Positions 7,819 to 16,969 of a stretch of DNA of 38,894 bases are shown here, in pieces; position 1 is the first letter of the stretch, and every line of letters starts with the position of its first letter. The position numbers were made by a program, and so were the translations under genes. This DNA comes from Synergistaceae bacterium (lineage in GTDB: Bacteria; Synergistota; Synergistia; Synergistales; Synergistaceae). The DNA lies in assembly GCA_031257775.1 (NCBI GenBank), contig JAIROA010000040.1:1-38894 (forward strand), read 5' to 3'. The notes under the pieces were generated by a model that made no database searches, was not told the DNA's origin, and saw only the letters and a list, made by a program, of their open reading frames with translations.

Positions 7819-8432
7819 ATAGCGCCGCCAGCCTGTTTGGGCTTTAAAAATTCAAGGACGTAGTCTTTTAAGACGCGGGCGGAGGCCTGAATTCCGATGC
7901 CGCTGTCTATGCATAGGTTGTAATTCTGGGCTATGCCCCACTTCTTCTGCGTGAAAAAATCGTAATACGCGGCACGGCACTTGTCTTGCTTGCGTATGTA
8001 CTCCTTGAGGTCGCCGTGGCCCTCATGATATTCGTCCCTCACTGTCCTTATCCGAGTCTCGATGTCAGCGTAGACAAAGACGCGTACGCAGTTTGCCATC
8101 TCGGAAAGCACGTAATCGGCGCATCTGCCGATTATGACGCACGAGCCTTTTTTCGCGAGGGACTTTATCACGTTCGACTGAGCGAGGAAAACCTGCTCCG
8201 GGATCGGCAGTTCCTGGGTGTGCATGAAAAGGTTATAGAAGAACCCGGAAGCCTTTTTCTGTTCCATTGTCTGGATAAAATCCACGTGAAACCCGCTCTC
8301 CTCTGAGGCAAGCGCTATTATCTCCTTGTCGTAGAAATCGACGCCAAGATCCTCCGCGAGCTTCCGTCCTATAAGGCGCCCACCGGAACCGTACTCGCGC
8401 GCTATTGTTACGGCAAAGCAATCCACTTTCAA
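7815..8432 (-). CDS. Cytidylate kinase-like family protein
   Basis: This 205-residue P-loop-like protein has the variant N-terminal motif of the Cytidylate_kin2 family, TIAREYGSGGRLIGRKLAEDLG, then DFYDKEII and later VIIGRCADYVL. The family is related to CMP kinase, but many members sit beside transporters and have no proven nucleotide substrate. It opens a two-gene leftward operon with the MATE exporter. Upstream lies a divergent spacer with the hydF promoter on the other strand. Whether it is a true CMP kinase cannot be decided; no other copy of cmk is in the window. Confidence 0.85.
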   Translation of the reverse strand: MKVDCFAVTIAREYGSGGRLIGRKLAEDLGVDFYDKEIIALASEESGFHVDFIQTMEQKKASGFFYNLFMHTQELPIPEQVFLAQSNVIKSLAKKGSCVIIGRCADYVLSEMANCVRVFVYADIETRIRTVRDEYHEGHGDLKEYIRKQDKCRAAYYDFFTQKKWGIAQNYNLCIDSGIGIQASARVLKDYVLEFLKPKQAGGAI

Positions 8433-8518
8433 GCCTCCCTCTTTAAAGCCGGCCGTTTCTTCCTGAACATTCGCCTAGCTTTATTGTTGAAATTGGGGGC
8501 ATTCTAGCATATTTTGAT

Positions 8519-8548
8519 CTGACAGGCTTTAGTCATTTGTGATAGAAT
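8519..8548 (+). promoter_or_regulatory. Probable sigma-70 promoter for the hydF run
   Basis: CTGACA (8519-8524) and TAGAAT (8543-8548) are separated by 18 bases and sit about 65 bases before the chosen hydF start. Confidence 0.5.
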
Positions 8549-8614
8549 ATTTGAGTTCGCTTAAGGGAATACTGAATCGTGCGGCAAGTTCGCGGCAAAA
8601 TAAAGGTGAATGAT

Positions 8615-9820
8615 ATGAGCTTAAACGATACTCCATCGTCCGAACGGGTTCACATAGGCATTTTCGGATGCCGCAACGCGGGCAAGTCGAGCCTTCTGAA
8701 CGCGGTTACTGGACAGCCGCTTGCAGTGGTGTCCGTGACTAAAGGCACCACCACTGATCCGGTGCGGAAATCCATGGAGCTTCTGCCAATAGGGCCGGTT
8801 CTTCTCATAGACACGCCAGGGTTCGACGATGAGGGCGAGCTTGGCTCAAAAAGGGTGGAGAAAACCCGCCAGACGCTGCGCCAGACAGACGTGGCACTGC
8901 TCGTGGTTGACGCGTCGGAAGGAAAGTCGGAATCGGACGAAGAGCTGGAAAGGCTCTTTAAAGAAAACAACGTCAGGCACCTAATCGCTTTTAACAAGTG
9001 CGATCTGCTTCCGTCAAGGCCGGCGCCTCAAGAGGGAGAGATATACGTGAGCGCCGCGACCGGCGAGAATATAGGCAAACTAAAGGAAATTATAGCCTTG
9101 CTTGCCGAATCGGACGAACGGAAACTTCGCATAGTGGGGGATCTAATATCCCCGGCTGACTTCGTGGTGCTGGTGACGCCCATAGACAAGGCCGCTCCGA
9201 AAGGACGCCTCATACTGCCTCAGCAGCAGACGATCAGGGATATTCTGGAAGCGGATGCCGCGGCGATAGTCGTGAAGGAGTTCGAGCTGCGCGAGACGCT
9301 TGACATCCTTGGGAAACGCCCGAGGCTCGTCATCACCGACAGCCAGGTCTTCGCCAAGGTCTCGGCCGATGTCCCTCCTGATGTGCCGCTCACGTCGTTT
9401 TCGATCCTGATGGCCCGTTACAAGGGCCTTCTTGACTCTTCGGTCATGGGCGTCAAAGCCTTGGATAGCGTGAAGGACGGCGACAGGATACTCATTTCCG
9501 AAGGCTGTACACATCATCGCCAGTGCGACGACATCGGCACCGTGAAGCTTCCCCGCTGGATAAAATCATACACAGGGGCCAAGCCTGAGTTCGAATTCAC
9601 GTCAGGCGGCGGTTTTCCGGAGGATCTGAGCGGGTATAAGCTCATCGTGCATTGCGGCGGGTGCATGTTAAACAGCCGCGAGATGAAGTTCCGTCAGAGG
9701 GCGGCGCTCAATGGAGGCGTTCCGATGACGAACTTCGGCGTCTTAATAGCGCACATGCAGGGAATTTTGAAGAGATGCCTCTCGGTGTTCCCGCACCTCC
9801 AGGCGGAGCTGGAGGGATAG
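8615..9820 (+). CDS. hydF: [FeFe]-hydrogenase H-cluster maturation GTPase HydF
   Basis: HydF is the scaffold GTPase on which the diiron subcluster of [FeFe] hydrogenase is assembled before transfer to HydA. The GTPase domain shows G1 (GCRNAGKSS), G3 (DTPG) and G4 (NKCD). The C-terminal iron-sulfur site is seen as CTHH followed about 50 residues later by HCGGC, the CxH...HCxxC pattern of HydF. Length is about 401 residues, as usual. The track starts at GTG 8579; ATG 8615, preceded by AAAGGTGA, is preferred. Downstream is an aspartase-family gene, a known neighbour of hydrogenase maturation genes. hydE, hydG and the hydrogenase itself are not in this window. Confidence 0.95.
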   Translation: MSLNDTPSSERVHIGIFGCRNAGKSSLLNAVTGQPLAVVSVTKGTTTDPVRKSMELLPIGPVLLIDTPGFDDEGELGSKRVEKTRQTLRQTDVALLVVDASEGKSESDEELERLFKENNVRHLIAFNKCDLLPSRPAPQEGEIYVSAATGENIGKLKEIIALLAESDERKLRIVGDLISPADFVVLVTPIDKAAPKGRLILPQQQTIRDILEADAAAIVVKEFELRETLDILGKRPRLVITDSQVFAKVSADVPPDVPLTSFSILMARYKGLLDSSVMGVKALDSVKDGDRILISEGCTHHRQCDDIGTVKLPRWIKSYTGAKPEFEFTSGGGFPEDLSGYKLIVHCGGCMLNSREMKFRQRAALNGGVPMTNFGVLIAHMQGILKRCLSVFPHLQAELEG

Positions 9821-9822
9821 GG

Positions 9823-11160
9823 TTGCGCGTCGAGAGGGACACGCTGGGGGAAATGAGCCTGCCGGACGACGCCCTTTACGGCGCGTCGAGCGCGAGGGCA
9901 AGAGATAATTTCGCCCTGTCCGGCAGGCCGGTCAACCTCAGGCTCATTCACGCCATCGTTAAGATCAAAAAAGCGGCTGCCGTCACGTATGAGAAACTTG
10001 GGGCAGGCAAGCCCGGCGTGTATGCCGCCATAGCCGGCGCGTGCGATTTCGTGCTGTCCCGCGATGCGTCACAGGCCGGCGTGATGTTCGTCACAGACGC
10101 GCTGCAGGGCGGGGCCGGCACGTCCACGAACATGAACGTGAACGAGGTGCTGGCGAACGTTGCCTTGGGCATCATGGGCAAGCGGCCCGGGGAGTATGGC
10201 TTCATACACCCGCTGGACGACGTGAATAGGGGACAGTCGACTAACGACGTCTATCCTACGGCGCTCCGGATAGCGGCGATAGAGCTTCTGCGGGCGCTTA
10301 GTGAGCGTTGCGCGAGCCTCCAGTCAGCCTTGCAGGCACGGGAGAACGAGTTTGAGGATATTCCGAAACTTGGCCGGACTGAGCTTATGGACGCGGTGCC
10401 CATCACCCTTGGCGATGAATTCGGCGCGTGGGCGCAGGCAATAGCGAGGGATCGGTGGCGCATTTATAAAGTCGAGGAACGGCTGAGGCAGGTAAATCTC
10501 GGAGGCGCCGCCGTCGGATTGCCGGACCGCGAGACGCGAAAGTACAGATTCGCCGTGGTGGAGGAGCTTCGCGCGATGACAGGCATAGGGCTGGCCGCGT
10601 CGGAGTATCCGATGGACGTCACGCAGAACTGCGACGTGTTCGTGGAGGCGTCCGGGCTGCTTAAAGCACTTGCGGTAAATCTCATGAAGATATCGAACGA
10701 CCTGCGCCTGATGAATTCCGGGCCTCACGGAGGCTTTGGCGAGATTTGCCTCGCTGCGCTCCAGGTCGGAAGCAGCATCATGCCGGGCAAGGTAAACCCG
10801 GTAATGCCCGAAATGGTCATGCAGGCCGCGATGAAGGTCATGGCTGGCGATGTCGCGATCTCCGCCGCCGCCTCACACGGAGAGTTCGAGCTGAACGCTT
10901 TTTTGCCGCTTATCGCTGATACGCTGCTTGAAAACATATCCCTCCTGGAGCGGGCCGTGGCGCTGTTTGAGGAAAAATGCGTGCGGCTGCTGTCCGCTGA
11001 CAGGGAGCGATGCGCCTATTTGCTCGGGTCGTCATGCGCGTTTGCCGCGTCCTACGTCCCCCTGCTGGGTTACGACAGGGTGGCTCGGATCGTTGGCGGG
11101 AGTGACGCCGTGAAAATAAAAGAAGAGCTGGATCGGGCCGCAAGGGAAGCGGGCATATGA
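9823..11160 (+). CDS. aspA: Aspartate ammonia-lyase / fumarase-family enzyme (hydrogenase-cluster type)
   Basis: About 446 residues of the aspartase/fumarase superfamily. The signature GSSIMPGKVNPVMPEM is intact, as are the N-terminal SLPDDALYGASSARARDNF and the GGAGTSTNMNVNEVLAN region. Aspartase converts aspartate to fumarate and ammonia. TTG 9823, three bases after the hydF stop and behind GGAGGG, is the likely start; the longer track ORF reads through hydF in another frame. An aspA-like gene next to hyd maturation genes is a recurring arrangement, and its use there (for example supplying ammonia or removing a by-product) is not settled. Substrate choice between aspartate and a related amino acid is inferred from family only. 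Confidence 0.85.
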   Translation: MRVERDTLGEMSLPDDALYGASSARARDNFALSGRPVNLRLIHAIVKIKKAAAVTYEKLGAGKPGVYAAIAGACDFVLSRDASQAGVMFVTDALQGGAGTSTNMNVNEVLANVALGIMGKRPGEYGFIHPLDDVNRGQSTNDVYPTALRIAAIELLRALSERCASLQSALQARENEFEDIPKLGRTELMDAVPITLGDEFGAWAQAIARDRWRIYKVEERLRQVNLGGAAVGLPDRETRKYRFAVVEELRAMTGIGLAASEYPMDVTQNCDVFVEASGLLKALAVNLMKISNDLRLMNSGPHGGFGEICLAALQVGSSIMPGKVNPVMPEMVMQAAMKVMAGDVAISAAASHGEFELNAFLPLIADTLLENISLLERAVALFEEKCVRLLSADRERCAYLLGSSCAFAASYVPLLGYDRVARIVGGSDAVKIKEELDRAAREAGI

Positions 11161-11176
11161 ATATCCGGGGCGGGAA

Positions 11177-13306
11177 ATGCGGAAATTAATCGATATCTAT
11201 AATAAATATGTCTTTTCGGACGAGTTCCCATTTGGGGCGCGCGTCCTCAATATGGTTTGCGCGTTTGGCATAGTAGCCGTCTTTGCGGCTTCCGCGGCAA
11301 GGCTTATAGAGGGTTCCCACATCATAACGCTGCTCGCGATGTTCATGATGGGCGTTGCGGTAGTGGCTATTTTGTATGTCAGCAACCGCTTTGGCTTCTA
11401 CAGGCAAACCACGTTGATCACCATTATAGCGATATGCGACGTCTGTTTCCCTCTCGTATTCATGACGAACGGCGGGATAGACAGCGGGATGTCGGCGTAT
11501 TTTGTCATGTGCGCCGTCGTTATTTTCCTGCTGTCGAGCGGGAGAACCTGCTTCATACTTGTCTTGACGAATATCATCATCAGCGTGTCGTGCTACATGA
11601 TTAATTTCTATAATCCCAGCCTGATCCTGCCTCTTAACAACGCTCAGAGGTATGTGGACAATATCCAGTCCTTCGTCATCAGCGGCCTTTTTTGCGGCTT
11701 CGTAATCAAAACCCTCAGCATCATGTATCACGAGGAAAAGAAGAAAGCGGAGAGGGCAAGCAGTGCGAAGGGCGACTTCCTGGCGCAGATGAGCCACGAG
11801 ATGAGGACGCCGATGAACGCGATCATAGGCATGACGTCAATAGCGAAATCGGCGGCGGATCCCGAAAGGAAAGACTATTGCCTCAATAAAATAAGCTCCG
11901 CGTCCGCCCACCTTCTGGGCGTCATAAACGACATACTCGACATGTCGAAGATAGAGGCAAACAAGTTCAGCCTTTCGCCGGAGGAATTCGACTTCGAGGG
12001 CATGCTTCAAAGAGCCGTGAACGTCATAAACTTCCGCGTCGACGAGAAAAACCAGGATCTCAAGGTGATTGTCGACGAAAAAATCCCCCGCACCCTGATC
12101 GGCGACGATCAGCGGATGGCCCAGGTCATCACGAACCTTCTCTCCAACGCCGTCAAATTCACCCCGGAAAACGGCAGCATACGGCTTGAAGCGGGCCTGA
12201 AAGAGGAGAAGGACGGCGCCTGCGCCATAGAGATAAGCGTGACGGACAACGGGATAGGCATCAGCGCCGAACAGCAAAAGAGGCTGTTTACGTCATTCGA
12301 GCAGGCGGACAACACCACGTCGCGCAAGTTCGGCGGGACGGGGCTCGGCCTTGCCATATCCAAGCGGATTGTCGAGATGATGCGCGGAAGCATATGTGTA
12401 GAGTCGGCGCCGGGAAAGGGCTCGACGTTCGCTTTCACGGTGTGGGTGAGGCATTTGGGGGATATCGGACGGAAAAGGCTGCTGGATTCCGGCGTGGACC
12501 GGAGCAATATGCGCGTGTTGGCAGTCGACGACGATCCGTGGGTTCTAGAGTATTTCAGCGAGATCATGAGGCAGTTTGGAATGCCGTGCAGCTTAGCTGA
12601 AGGCGGGGAGGAAGCCGTGAAGCTGATTCAGGATAATGGCGGCTTCGATCTTTATTTCATCGACTGGAAAATGCCTGGCATAGACGGTATAGAGCTGACG
12701 CGAAGGATAAAGGAGGGCGGACGTCCTAAATCAGTGGTCATAATGATTTCGGCGATGGAATGGAGCGCCATGGCGGACGAGGCGAAACTTGCCGGCGTCG
12801 ACAAGTTTTTGCAGAAGCCGCTCTTCCCTTCCGCGATCGCGGACTGCATCAACGAGTGCCTCGGGGTCGGCCGCCTGATGCGCGAAACTGAGAGCCCCTG
12901 CGGGGATGTGGAGTGTTTCGATGGCTGCACGGCGCTGCTGGCTGAGGATGTGGAGATCAACAGGGAGATTGCAGTGACGCTCTTCGAACCCACGCGTCTT
13001 AAGTTCGAATGCGCGGAAAACGGGGCGGAAGCCGTCCGCATGTTCAGCGAGTCTCCGGATAAATACGACGTGATCCTAATGGACGTGCAGATGCCCGAGA
13101 TGGACGGATACGAGGCGACGAGGCGCATCCGGGGGCTTGGCTTTCAGAAGGCGAAAGACATCCCGATCCTGGCTATGACGGCGAACGTGTTTCGCGGCGA
13201 CATAGAAAAGTGCATTGCGTCCGGGATGACCGCTCACATTGGAAAACCGATAGTCTTCGATGAGGCCGTGAGGAAACTGCGTCTGTGTCTTGCGAAAAAA
13301 AACTAA
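11177..13306 (+). CDS. Membrane hybrid sensor histidine kinase with two receiver domains
   Basis: This 709-residue protein has an N-terminal membrane sensor of about 180 residues with several hydrophobic helices and no large periplasmic loop. A HisKA dimerisation helix follows, with phospho-acceptor His207 in FLAQMSHEMRTPMNAI. The HATPase domain shows an N box (NLLSNAVKFT), G1 (DNGIGI) and G2 (GGTGLGL). Receiver 1 has VDDDPW, IDWKMPGIDG and KPLF; receiver 2 has AEDVEINRE, LMDVQMPEMDG and GKPI. Both receivers keep the phosphorylatable Asp. No HPt domain or DNA-binding partner is visible in the window, so the final output is unknown. It starts 16 bases after aspA and ends 9 bases before nadE, within one apparent transcript. 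The signal is probably perceived in or at the membrane. Confidence 0.93.
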   Translation: MRKLIDIYNKYVFSDEFPFGARVLNMVCAFGIVAVFAASAARLIEGSHIITLLAMFMMGVAVVAILYVSNRFGFYRQTTLITIIAICDVCFPLVFMTNGGIDSGMSAYFVMCAVVIFLLSSGRTCFILVLTNIIISVSCYMINFYNPSLILPLNNAQRYVDNIQSFVISGLFCGFVIKTLSIMYHEEKKKAERASSAKGDFLAQMSHEMRTPMNAIIGMTSIAKSAADPERKDYCLNKISSASAHLLGVINDILDMSKIEANKFSLSPEEFDFEGMLQRAVNVINFRVDEKNQDLKVIVDEKIPRTLIGDDQRMAQVITNLLSNAVKFTPENGSIRLEAGLKEEKDGACAIEISVTDNGIGISAEQQKRLFTSFEQADNTTSRKFGGTGLGLAISKRIVEMMRGSICVESAPGKGSTFAFTVWVRHLGDIGRKRLLDSGVDRSNMRVLAVDDDPWVLEYFSEIMRQFGMPCSLAEGGEEAVKLIQDNGGFDLYFIDWKMPGIDGIELTRRIKEGGRPKSVVIMISAMEWSAMADEAKLAGVDKFLQKPLFPSAIADCINECLGVGRLMRETESPCGDVECFDGCTALLAEDVEINREIAVTLFEPTRLKFECAENGAEAVRMFSESPDKYDVILMDVQMPEMDGYEATRRIRGLGFQKAKDIPILAMTANVFRGDIEKCIASGMTAHIGKPIVFDEAVRKLRLCLAKKN

Positions 13307-13315
13307 GCGAGAGGG

Positions 13316-15235
13316 GTGGGGAACTTGAGCTGCGCGCTTGATGGATTTGTCAGGGTAGCCGCCGTTGCCCCGTCAGTCCGGGTGGCGGATTGCAGGCATA
13401 ACGCGGCCGGCATCCTCGATGTCATGGAAAAAGCGAACGAGGGCGGCGTCAAGGTTCTCTGCTTGCCTGAGCTATGCCTGACGGGTTACACGTGCGGGGA
13501 TCTCTTCCTTCAGGAAACGTTGCTTTCGAGCGCTCTTGAGGCGCTGGCCGGCCTGATTGAAAAGAGCGCCGGCCTGCCATTGATAACGATGGCAGGGTTG
13601 CCGCTCGCTCATGAGGGGAAACTGTTCAACGTGGCTGCCGTGTTTTGCGGCGGCAAGCTGCTGGGCATAGTGCCGAAGAGCTATATCCCCAACTACGGCG
13701 AATTTTACGAGATGAGGCACTTTTCGCCGGCCCCTAATGAGACTAAAAGAGCGTCTGTCTGTGGCGCGGATGTCCCTATGGGAACAAAAATCATTTTCCG
13801 GAATGAAAAAATGCCCGCTCTTAAAATCGGGGTGGAACTGTGCGAGGATCTATGGATCCCGGTGCCTCCAAGCTCTTTTCACGCGATGGCCGGCGCCTCC
13901 GTGATCGCTAACCTGTCGGCGAGCGACGAAGTGATCGGAAAAGCCGCTTACAGGAAAAATCTTGCGGCCACGCAGTCGGGGCGGCTCGTGTGCGCCTATC
14001 TGTACTCAAACGCCGGGCGCGGCGAGAGCACCACGGATATGGTATTTTCCGGGCACGGCCTTGTCTGCGAGAACGGGGAGGTGCTGTCTGAGTCCTTGCC
14101 GTTTAGCGGCGGATGGGCCGAGGCCGACATCGACCTGCACGCTCTCAGGCATGACCGCAGGAGATTCAACACCTGGGGCGTGGAAGCCTCCGGCTACGAG
14201 ATCGTGCCGTTTTCGCTTGAGACGAAGCCGGCATCGCTTAAAAGGCATTTCGCGATGCATCCGTTCGTCCCGGGCGATGAGGGCGAGAGGAACATGCGGT
14301 GCGAGGCGATCCTGGACATGCAGGTGGCAGCTCTCGGAAAAAGGCTTGAGCATAGCGGCGCAAAGTCCGCGGCGGTCGGCGTGTCCGGGGGGCTGGACAG
14401 CGCCCTGGCCCTTATCGTTTCCGCGCGGGCAGCTCAAAGCATGGGCTGGCCCGCGTCTCGCGTCACCGCTGTCACCATGCCGTGCTTCGGGACCACGAGC
14501 CGCACAAAGGAGAACGCGCGCCTTCTCTGCGACGCGCTCGGCATTTCCTGCCGCGAGATAGATGTCACGGATTCCGTGAGGGCGCACTTGCGGGATATAG
14601 GGCATGACGAGGCAGATCGTGACGTCGTCTACGAAAACGCGCAGGCCCGCGTCCGGACGCTCGTCCTCATGGATCTGGCGAACGGGATAGGCGGCATCGT
14701 CGTCGGGACCGGGGATCTGTCCGAACTTGCCCTTGGGTGGTCCACGTATAACGGCGACCACATGAGCATGTACGGAGTGAACGCCGGAGTGCCGAAAACG
14801 CTCGTGCGCCACATAGTAAAGTACGTCGCGGACACGTCGCCGGCACTCTCGGCCGTGCTGACGGACATACTCGACACACCGGTGAGCCCGGAGCTTTTGC
14901 CCTCGTCCGGAGGCGATATCGGGCAACGGACGGAGAATATCGTCGGCCCTTACGAGCTGCACGATTTTTTCCTTTATCACATGATCCGCTGGGGGCGCCG
15001 TCCCGGCGAGGTGTTCGGGCTTTGCCGCGCCGCTTTCGGCGGGCTTTACGAGCCCTCGGAGATTCTGGGGTGGCTGCGCGTCTTTTACGAGCGCTTCTTT
15101 GCGTCGCAGTTTAAGCGCAGCTGCCTACCGGACGGGCCGAAGATCGGCTCGGTCAGCCTCTCGCCGCGAGGCGACTGGCGGATGCCGAGCGACGCCGTCT
15201 GCGGCGCCTGGCTCGCGGAGCTGGACAGCCTGTAG
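13316..15235 (+). CDS. nadE: Glutamine-dependent NAD+ synthetase
   Basis: About 639 residues in two domains. The N-terminal nitrilase-like glutaminase carries the triad Glu (LPELCLTGYTCGD), Lys (VPKSYIPNYGEFYE) and Cys (VELCEDLWIP). The C-terminal synthetase has the PP-loop GVSGGLDSALAL, then GTGDLSELALGWSTYNGDHMSMY and LPSSGGDIGQRTENIVGPYELHDFF. It makes NAD+ from deamido-NAD+ with ammonia channelled from glutamine. The start is uncertain between GTG 13316 and TTG 13325; the latter has GGGGTGGGG upstream. It follows the histidine kinase closely and may share its transcript. Confidence 0.93.
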   Translation: MGNLSCALDGFVRVAAVAPSVRVADCRHNAAGILDVMEKANEGGVKVLCLPELCLTGYTCGDLFLQETLLSSALEALAGLIEKSAGLPLITMAGLPLAHEGKLFNVAAVFCGGKLLGIVPKSYIPNYGEFYEMRHFSPAPNETKRASVCGADVPMGTKIIFRNEKMPALKIGVELCEDLWIPVPPSSFHAMAGASVIANLSASDEVIGKAAYRKNLAATQSGRLVCAYLYSNAGRGESTTDMVFSGHGLVCENGEVLSESLPFSGGWAEADIDLHALRHDRRRFNTWGVEASGYEIVPFSLETKPASLKRHFAMHPFVPGDEGERNMRCEAILDMQVAALGKRLEHSGAKSAAVGVSGGLDSALALIVSARAAQSMGWPASRVTAVTMPCFGTTSRTKENARLLCDALGISCREIDVTDSVRAHLRDIGHDEADRDVVYENAQARVRTLVLMDLANGIGGIVVGTGDLSELALGWSTYNGDHMSMYGVNAGVPKTLVRHIVKYVADTSPALSAVLTDILDTPVSPELLPSSGGDIGQRTENIVGPYELHDFFLYHMIRWGRRPGEVFGLCRAAFGGLYEPSEILGWLRVFYERFFASQFKRSCLPDGPKIGSVSLSPRGDWRMPSDAVCGAWLAELDSL

Positions 15236-15455
15236 CGCAAGGCGCGAAGCTGCCGGCTCGTTACGCGAATCGGATCGCTCATACATCTCTGTCCTGTGCT
15301 GATTCACCGCACTCGTCCGGCACTCCAGAATTGGCATTTAAGCGTTATATGGGATTTTAAATACTGTAAAAACACGTTACGCGGATGCGGCGGAGCGGTT
15401 AGAATGCCAGCGTATTAATTAGAATTACATATCAATATACGTGGGAGGGTTTGAG

Positions 15456-15707
15456 ATGGATTATGCTCTGCTTGTATTGCGTATCAACTACCGGGAGGAC
15501 ACAGCGCTTGAAATTCAGAAAATCCTCACTGCCCATGGGTGCAAGATCATGACGCGGCTTGGGTTGCACGATCATGGCAGCGCGACATGCTCTCCGTGCG
15601 GCACGATAATTCTGCAGCTTTCCTGTTCCTCGGAAGAGCGCAAAGCCGTCGAAGCCGACATCTTGAAGATTGGCGGAGTCAAAGCCAGATTCGTGGATTT
15701 CGATTGA
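15456..15707 (+). CDS. TM1266-type iron-only hydrogenase system regulator (ACT-like)
   Basis: This 83-residue protein resembles the small TM1266 family annotated as putative regulators of [FeFe]-hydrogenase systems: an ACT/ferredoxin-like fold with YALLVLRINYREDTALEIQKIL, LGLHDHG and CGTIILQLSC. ATG 15456 behind GGGAGG is the start; the track adds five residues from GTG 15441. It lies in the same direction as hydF with nadE between, which supports a link to hydrogenase maturation. It has no DNA-binding motif, so a regulatory role would involve small-molecule or protein binding; that role is inferred from family annotation and neighbours. Confidence 0.8.
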   Translation: MDYALLVLRINYREDTALEIQKILTAHGCKIMTRLGLHDHGSATCSPCGTIILQLSCSSEERKAVEADILKIGGVKARFVDFD

Positions 15708-15752
15708 CACGATGCTTTGAATCGTAGGGACGAACCTGCGTGTTCGCCCCTT

Positions 15753-15831
15753 TAATTCTAATTCCAAATCAACTCATGACAGACGAGTTGATTTGGAAAA
15801 AACCTCGGGCGCTTCGCGTTGGGCGCAACAT
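15753..15831 (+). repeat. Dispersed 3'-end hairpin repeat, copy 3 (79 bp, inverted)
   Basis: The reverse complement of copy 1 over 79 bp, with one visible mismatch (GGATTA against GAATTA). It includes the GC-rich extension ATGTTGCGCCCAACGCGAAG. It lies 46 bases after the stop of the hydrogenase-regulator gene and 22 bases from the stop of the leftward pseudopilin-like gene, so it sits between two converging genes. The strand matches the rightward gene, by analogy with the polarity of the other copies. Confidence 0.8.
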
Positions 15832-15853
15832 ATGCCTTCGCCAGCCGCATTCT

Positions 15854-16819
15854 TTACAAATTTTTCAGCTCGTATGATTCGGCGAACGCAAACAGCCTAT
15901 AGCGGCGGGCAGACTCCGGGATGTCCGGGGCATACTCCTCCGGCCAGCCTGAAGGGGTGCCCGCCGTCTTGATGCCCTCATATCTCCTGTCGCCCCTCAC
16001 GAGCAGCGCGACATATAGCATCTTCCGGCCCTCGTCCATTCTGAATCTGGCGTCTATGATTCCGTTTTCCTTCGGCTGCCTTCCGCCTCCCCTGAAATCT
16101 TTGACGTAAAATATCGCGTCGCCCCCGAACGCACTGACCTGGCATTCAATGGCGCATATATAGTAAAGCCCGTCGTTGCGGTGGAAGTTTATGCTGCCGT
16201 CCGCTGACGCGGGCTTGTTCCAGTTGAGCGTCAGCTTCTTTATGCTGGTATATCCCTCTATTTTATCGGAAATCCACATAGGATGCTGAAGCGGCAGGGA
16301 CGAACCGAAGAGTACCCAGTTCTTGAGCAGCGTGGGTTTTTCGGACGCGGGCTCGATCCATTCCAGGATAGTCCCTTTCCCATAGGCCGTAAGCTGGAAT
16401 TTGTCCGCGGAGGCGGTTGTGTCCTTCATCACGTGAGCGCCGGAAGCCAGGCAGTAAACAATCCTGCACGTGCCGTTTTTGCGGTAAACGCCCTTGCTTA
16501 TTTCCGTATCGGCGATGCTTATGGCACCGTCCCAGCTGAACGGCGCTTTGTCGCTGACGTTAGCGAAAGCCTCCCTGTAGAGCGCGGCGCTGCCCGGCAT
16601 CCCGTAGCCGCAGAGGTCGGCCGGGCGCTTCAGCATGGAGAAAACCTGGTCGGCCCTGTCATAAGCGGCGCCAACGTCCGCCACGTAATGGCCGATTTCC
16701 AGGATGGCAATCGCGCCCGTCGTTATCCCGGCCGCTATCATGGAAAGAATCGACAGCGACGCTATGGCCTCCAGCAGTATGAAAGCGCTGGATGATCGCT
16801 TTAAATTCACTGGATTCAT
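15854..16819 (-). CDS. Pseudopilin-like protein with type IV prepilin-type N-terminus
   Basis: About 321 residues. The N-terminus reads LKRSSSAFILLEAIASLSILSMIAAGI: a short basic leader, a cleavage-like A|F junction, Glu at mature position 5 and a long hydrophobic helix, as in prepilins and type II secretion pseudopilins. The body is beta-rich and unrecognised. Family consensus has Gly before the cut; here it is Ala, which may slow or prevent processing. ATG 16819 with GGGAGGG upstream is preferred over the track start at 16864. No other pilus, secretion or prepilin peptidase gene lies in the window, so it is a lone minor pilin or an envelope protein of unknown role. Confidence 0.6.
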   Translation of the reverse strand: MNPVNLKRSSSAFILLEAIASLSILSMIAAGITTGAIAILEIGHYVADVGAAYDRADQVFSMLKRPADLCGYGMPGSAALYREAFANVSDKAPFSWDGAISIADTEISKGVYRKNGTCRIVYCLASGAHVMKDTTASADKFQLTAYGKGTILEWIEPASEKPTLLKNWVLFGSSLPLQHPMWISDKIEGYTSIKKLTLNWNKPASADGSINFHRNDGLYYICAIECQVSAFGGDAIFYVKDFRGGGRQPKENGIIDARFRMDEGRKMLYVALLVRGDRRYEGIKTAGTPSGWPEEYAPDIPESARRYRLFAFAESYELKNL

Positions 16820-16969
16820 GACTTTCCCTCCCCTGATTTCGCGCGGTAAATTTACGTTAATCAACTAAAATCAAAAGAATTACTCCCATAACGCTACAGC
16901 GGCATTGATTATTTTGCATCCGCAAGAATATCGTGAAATTTGCGGAACTTGCGTTTTGAAAGGGAGGAA

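Noticed and set aside
14006-14980. 324-residue minus-strand ORF
   Set aside because: Antisense to nadE; codon-bias effect of high GC.
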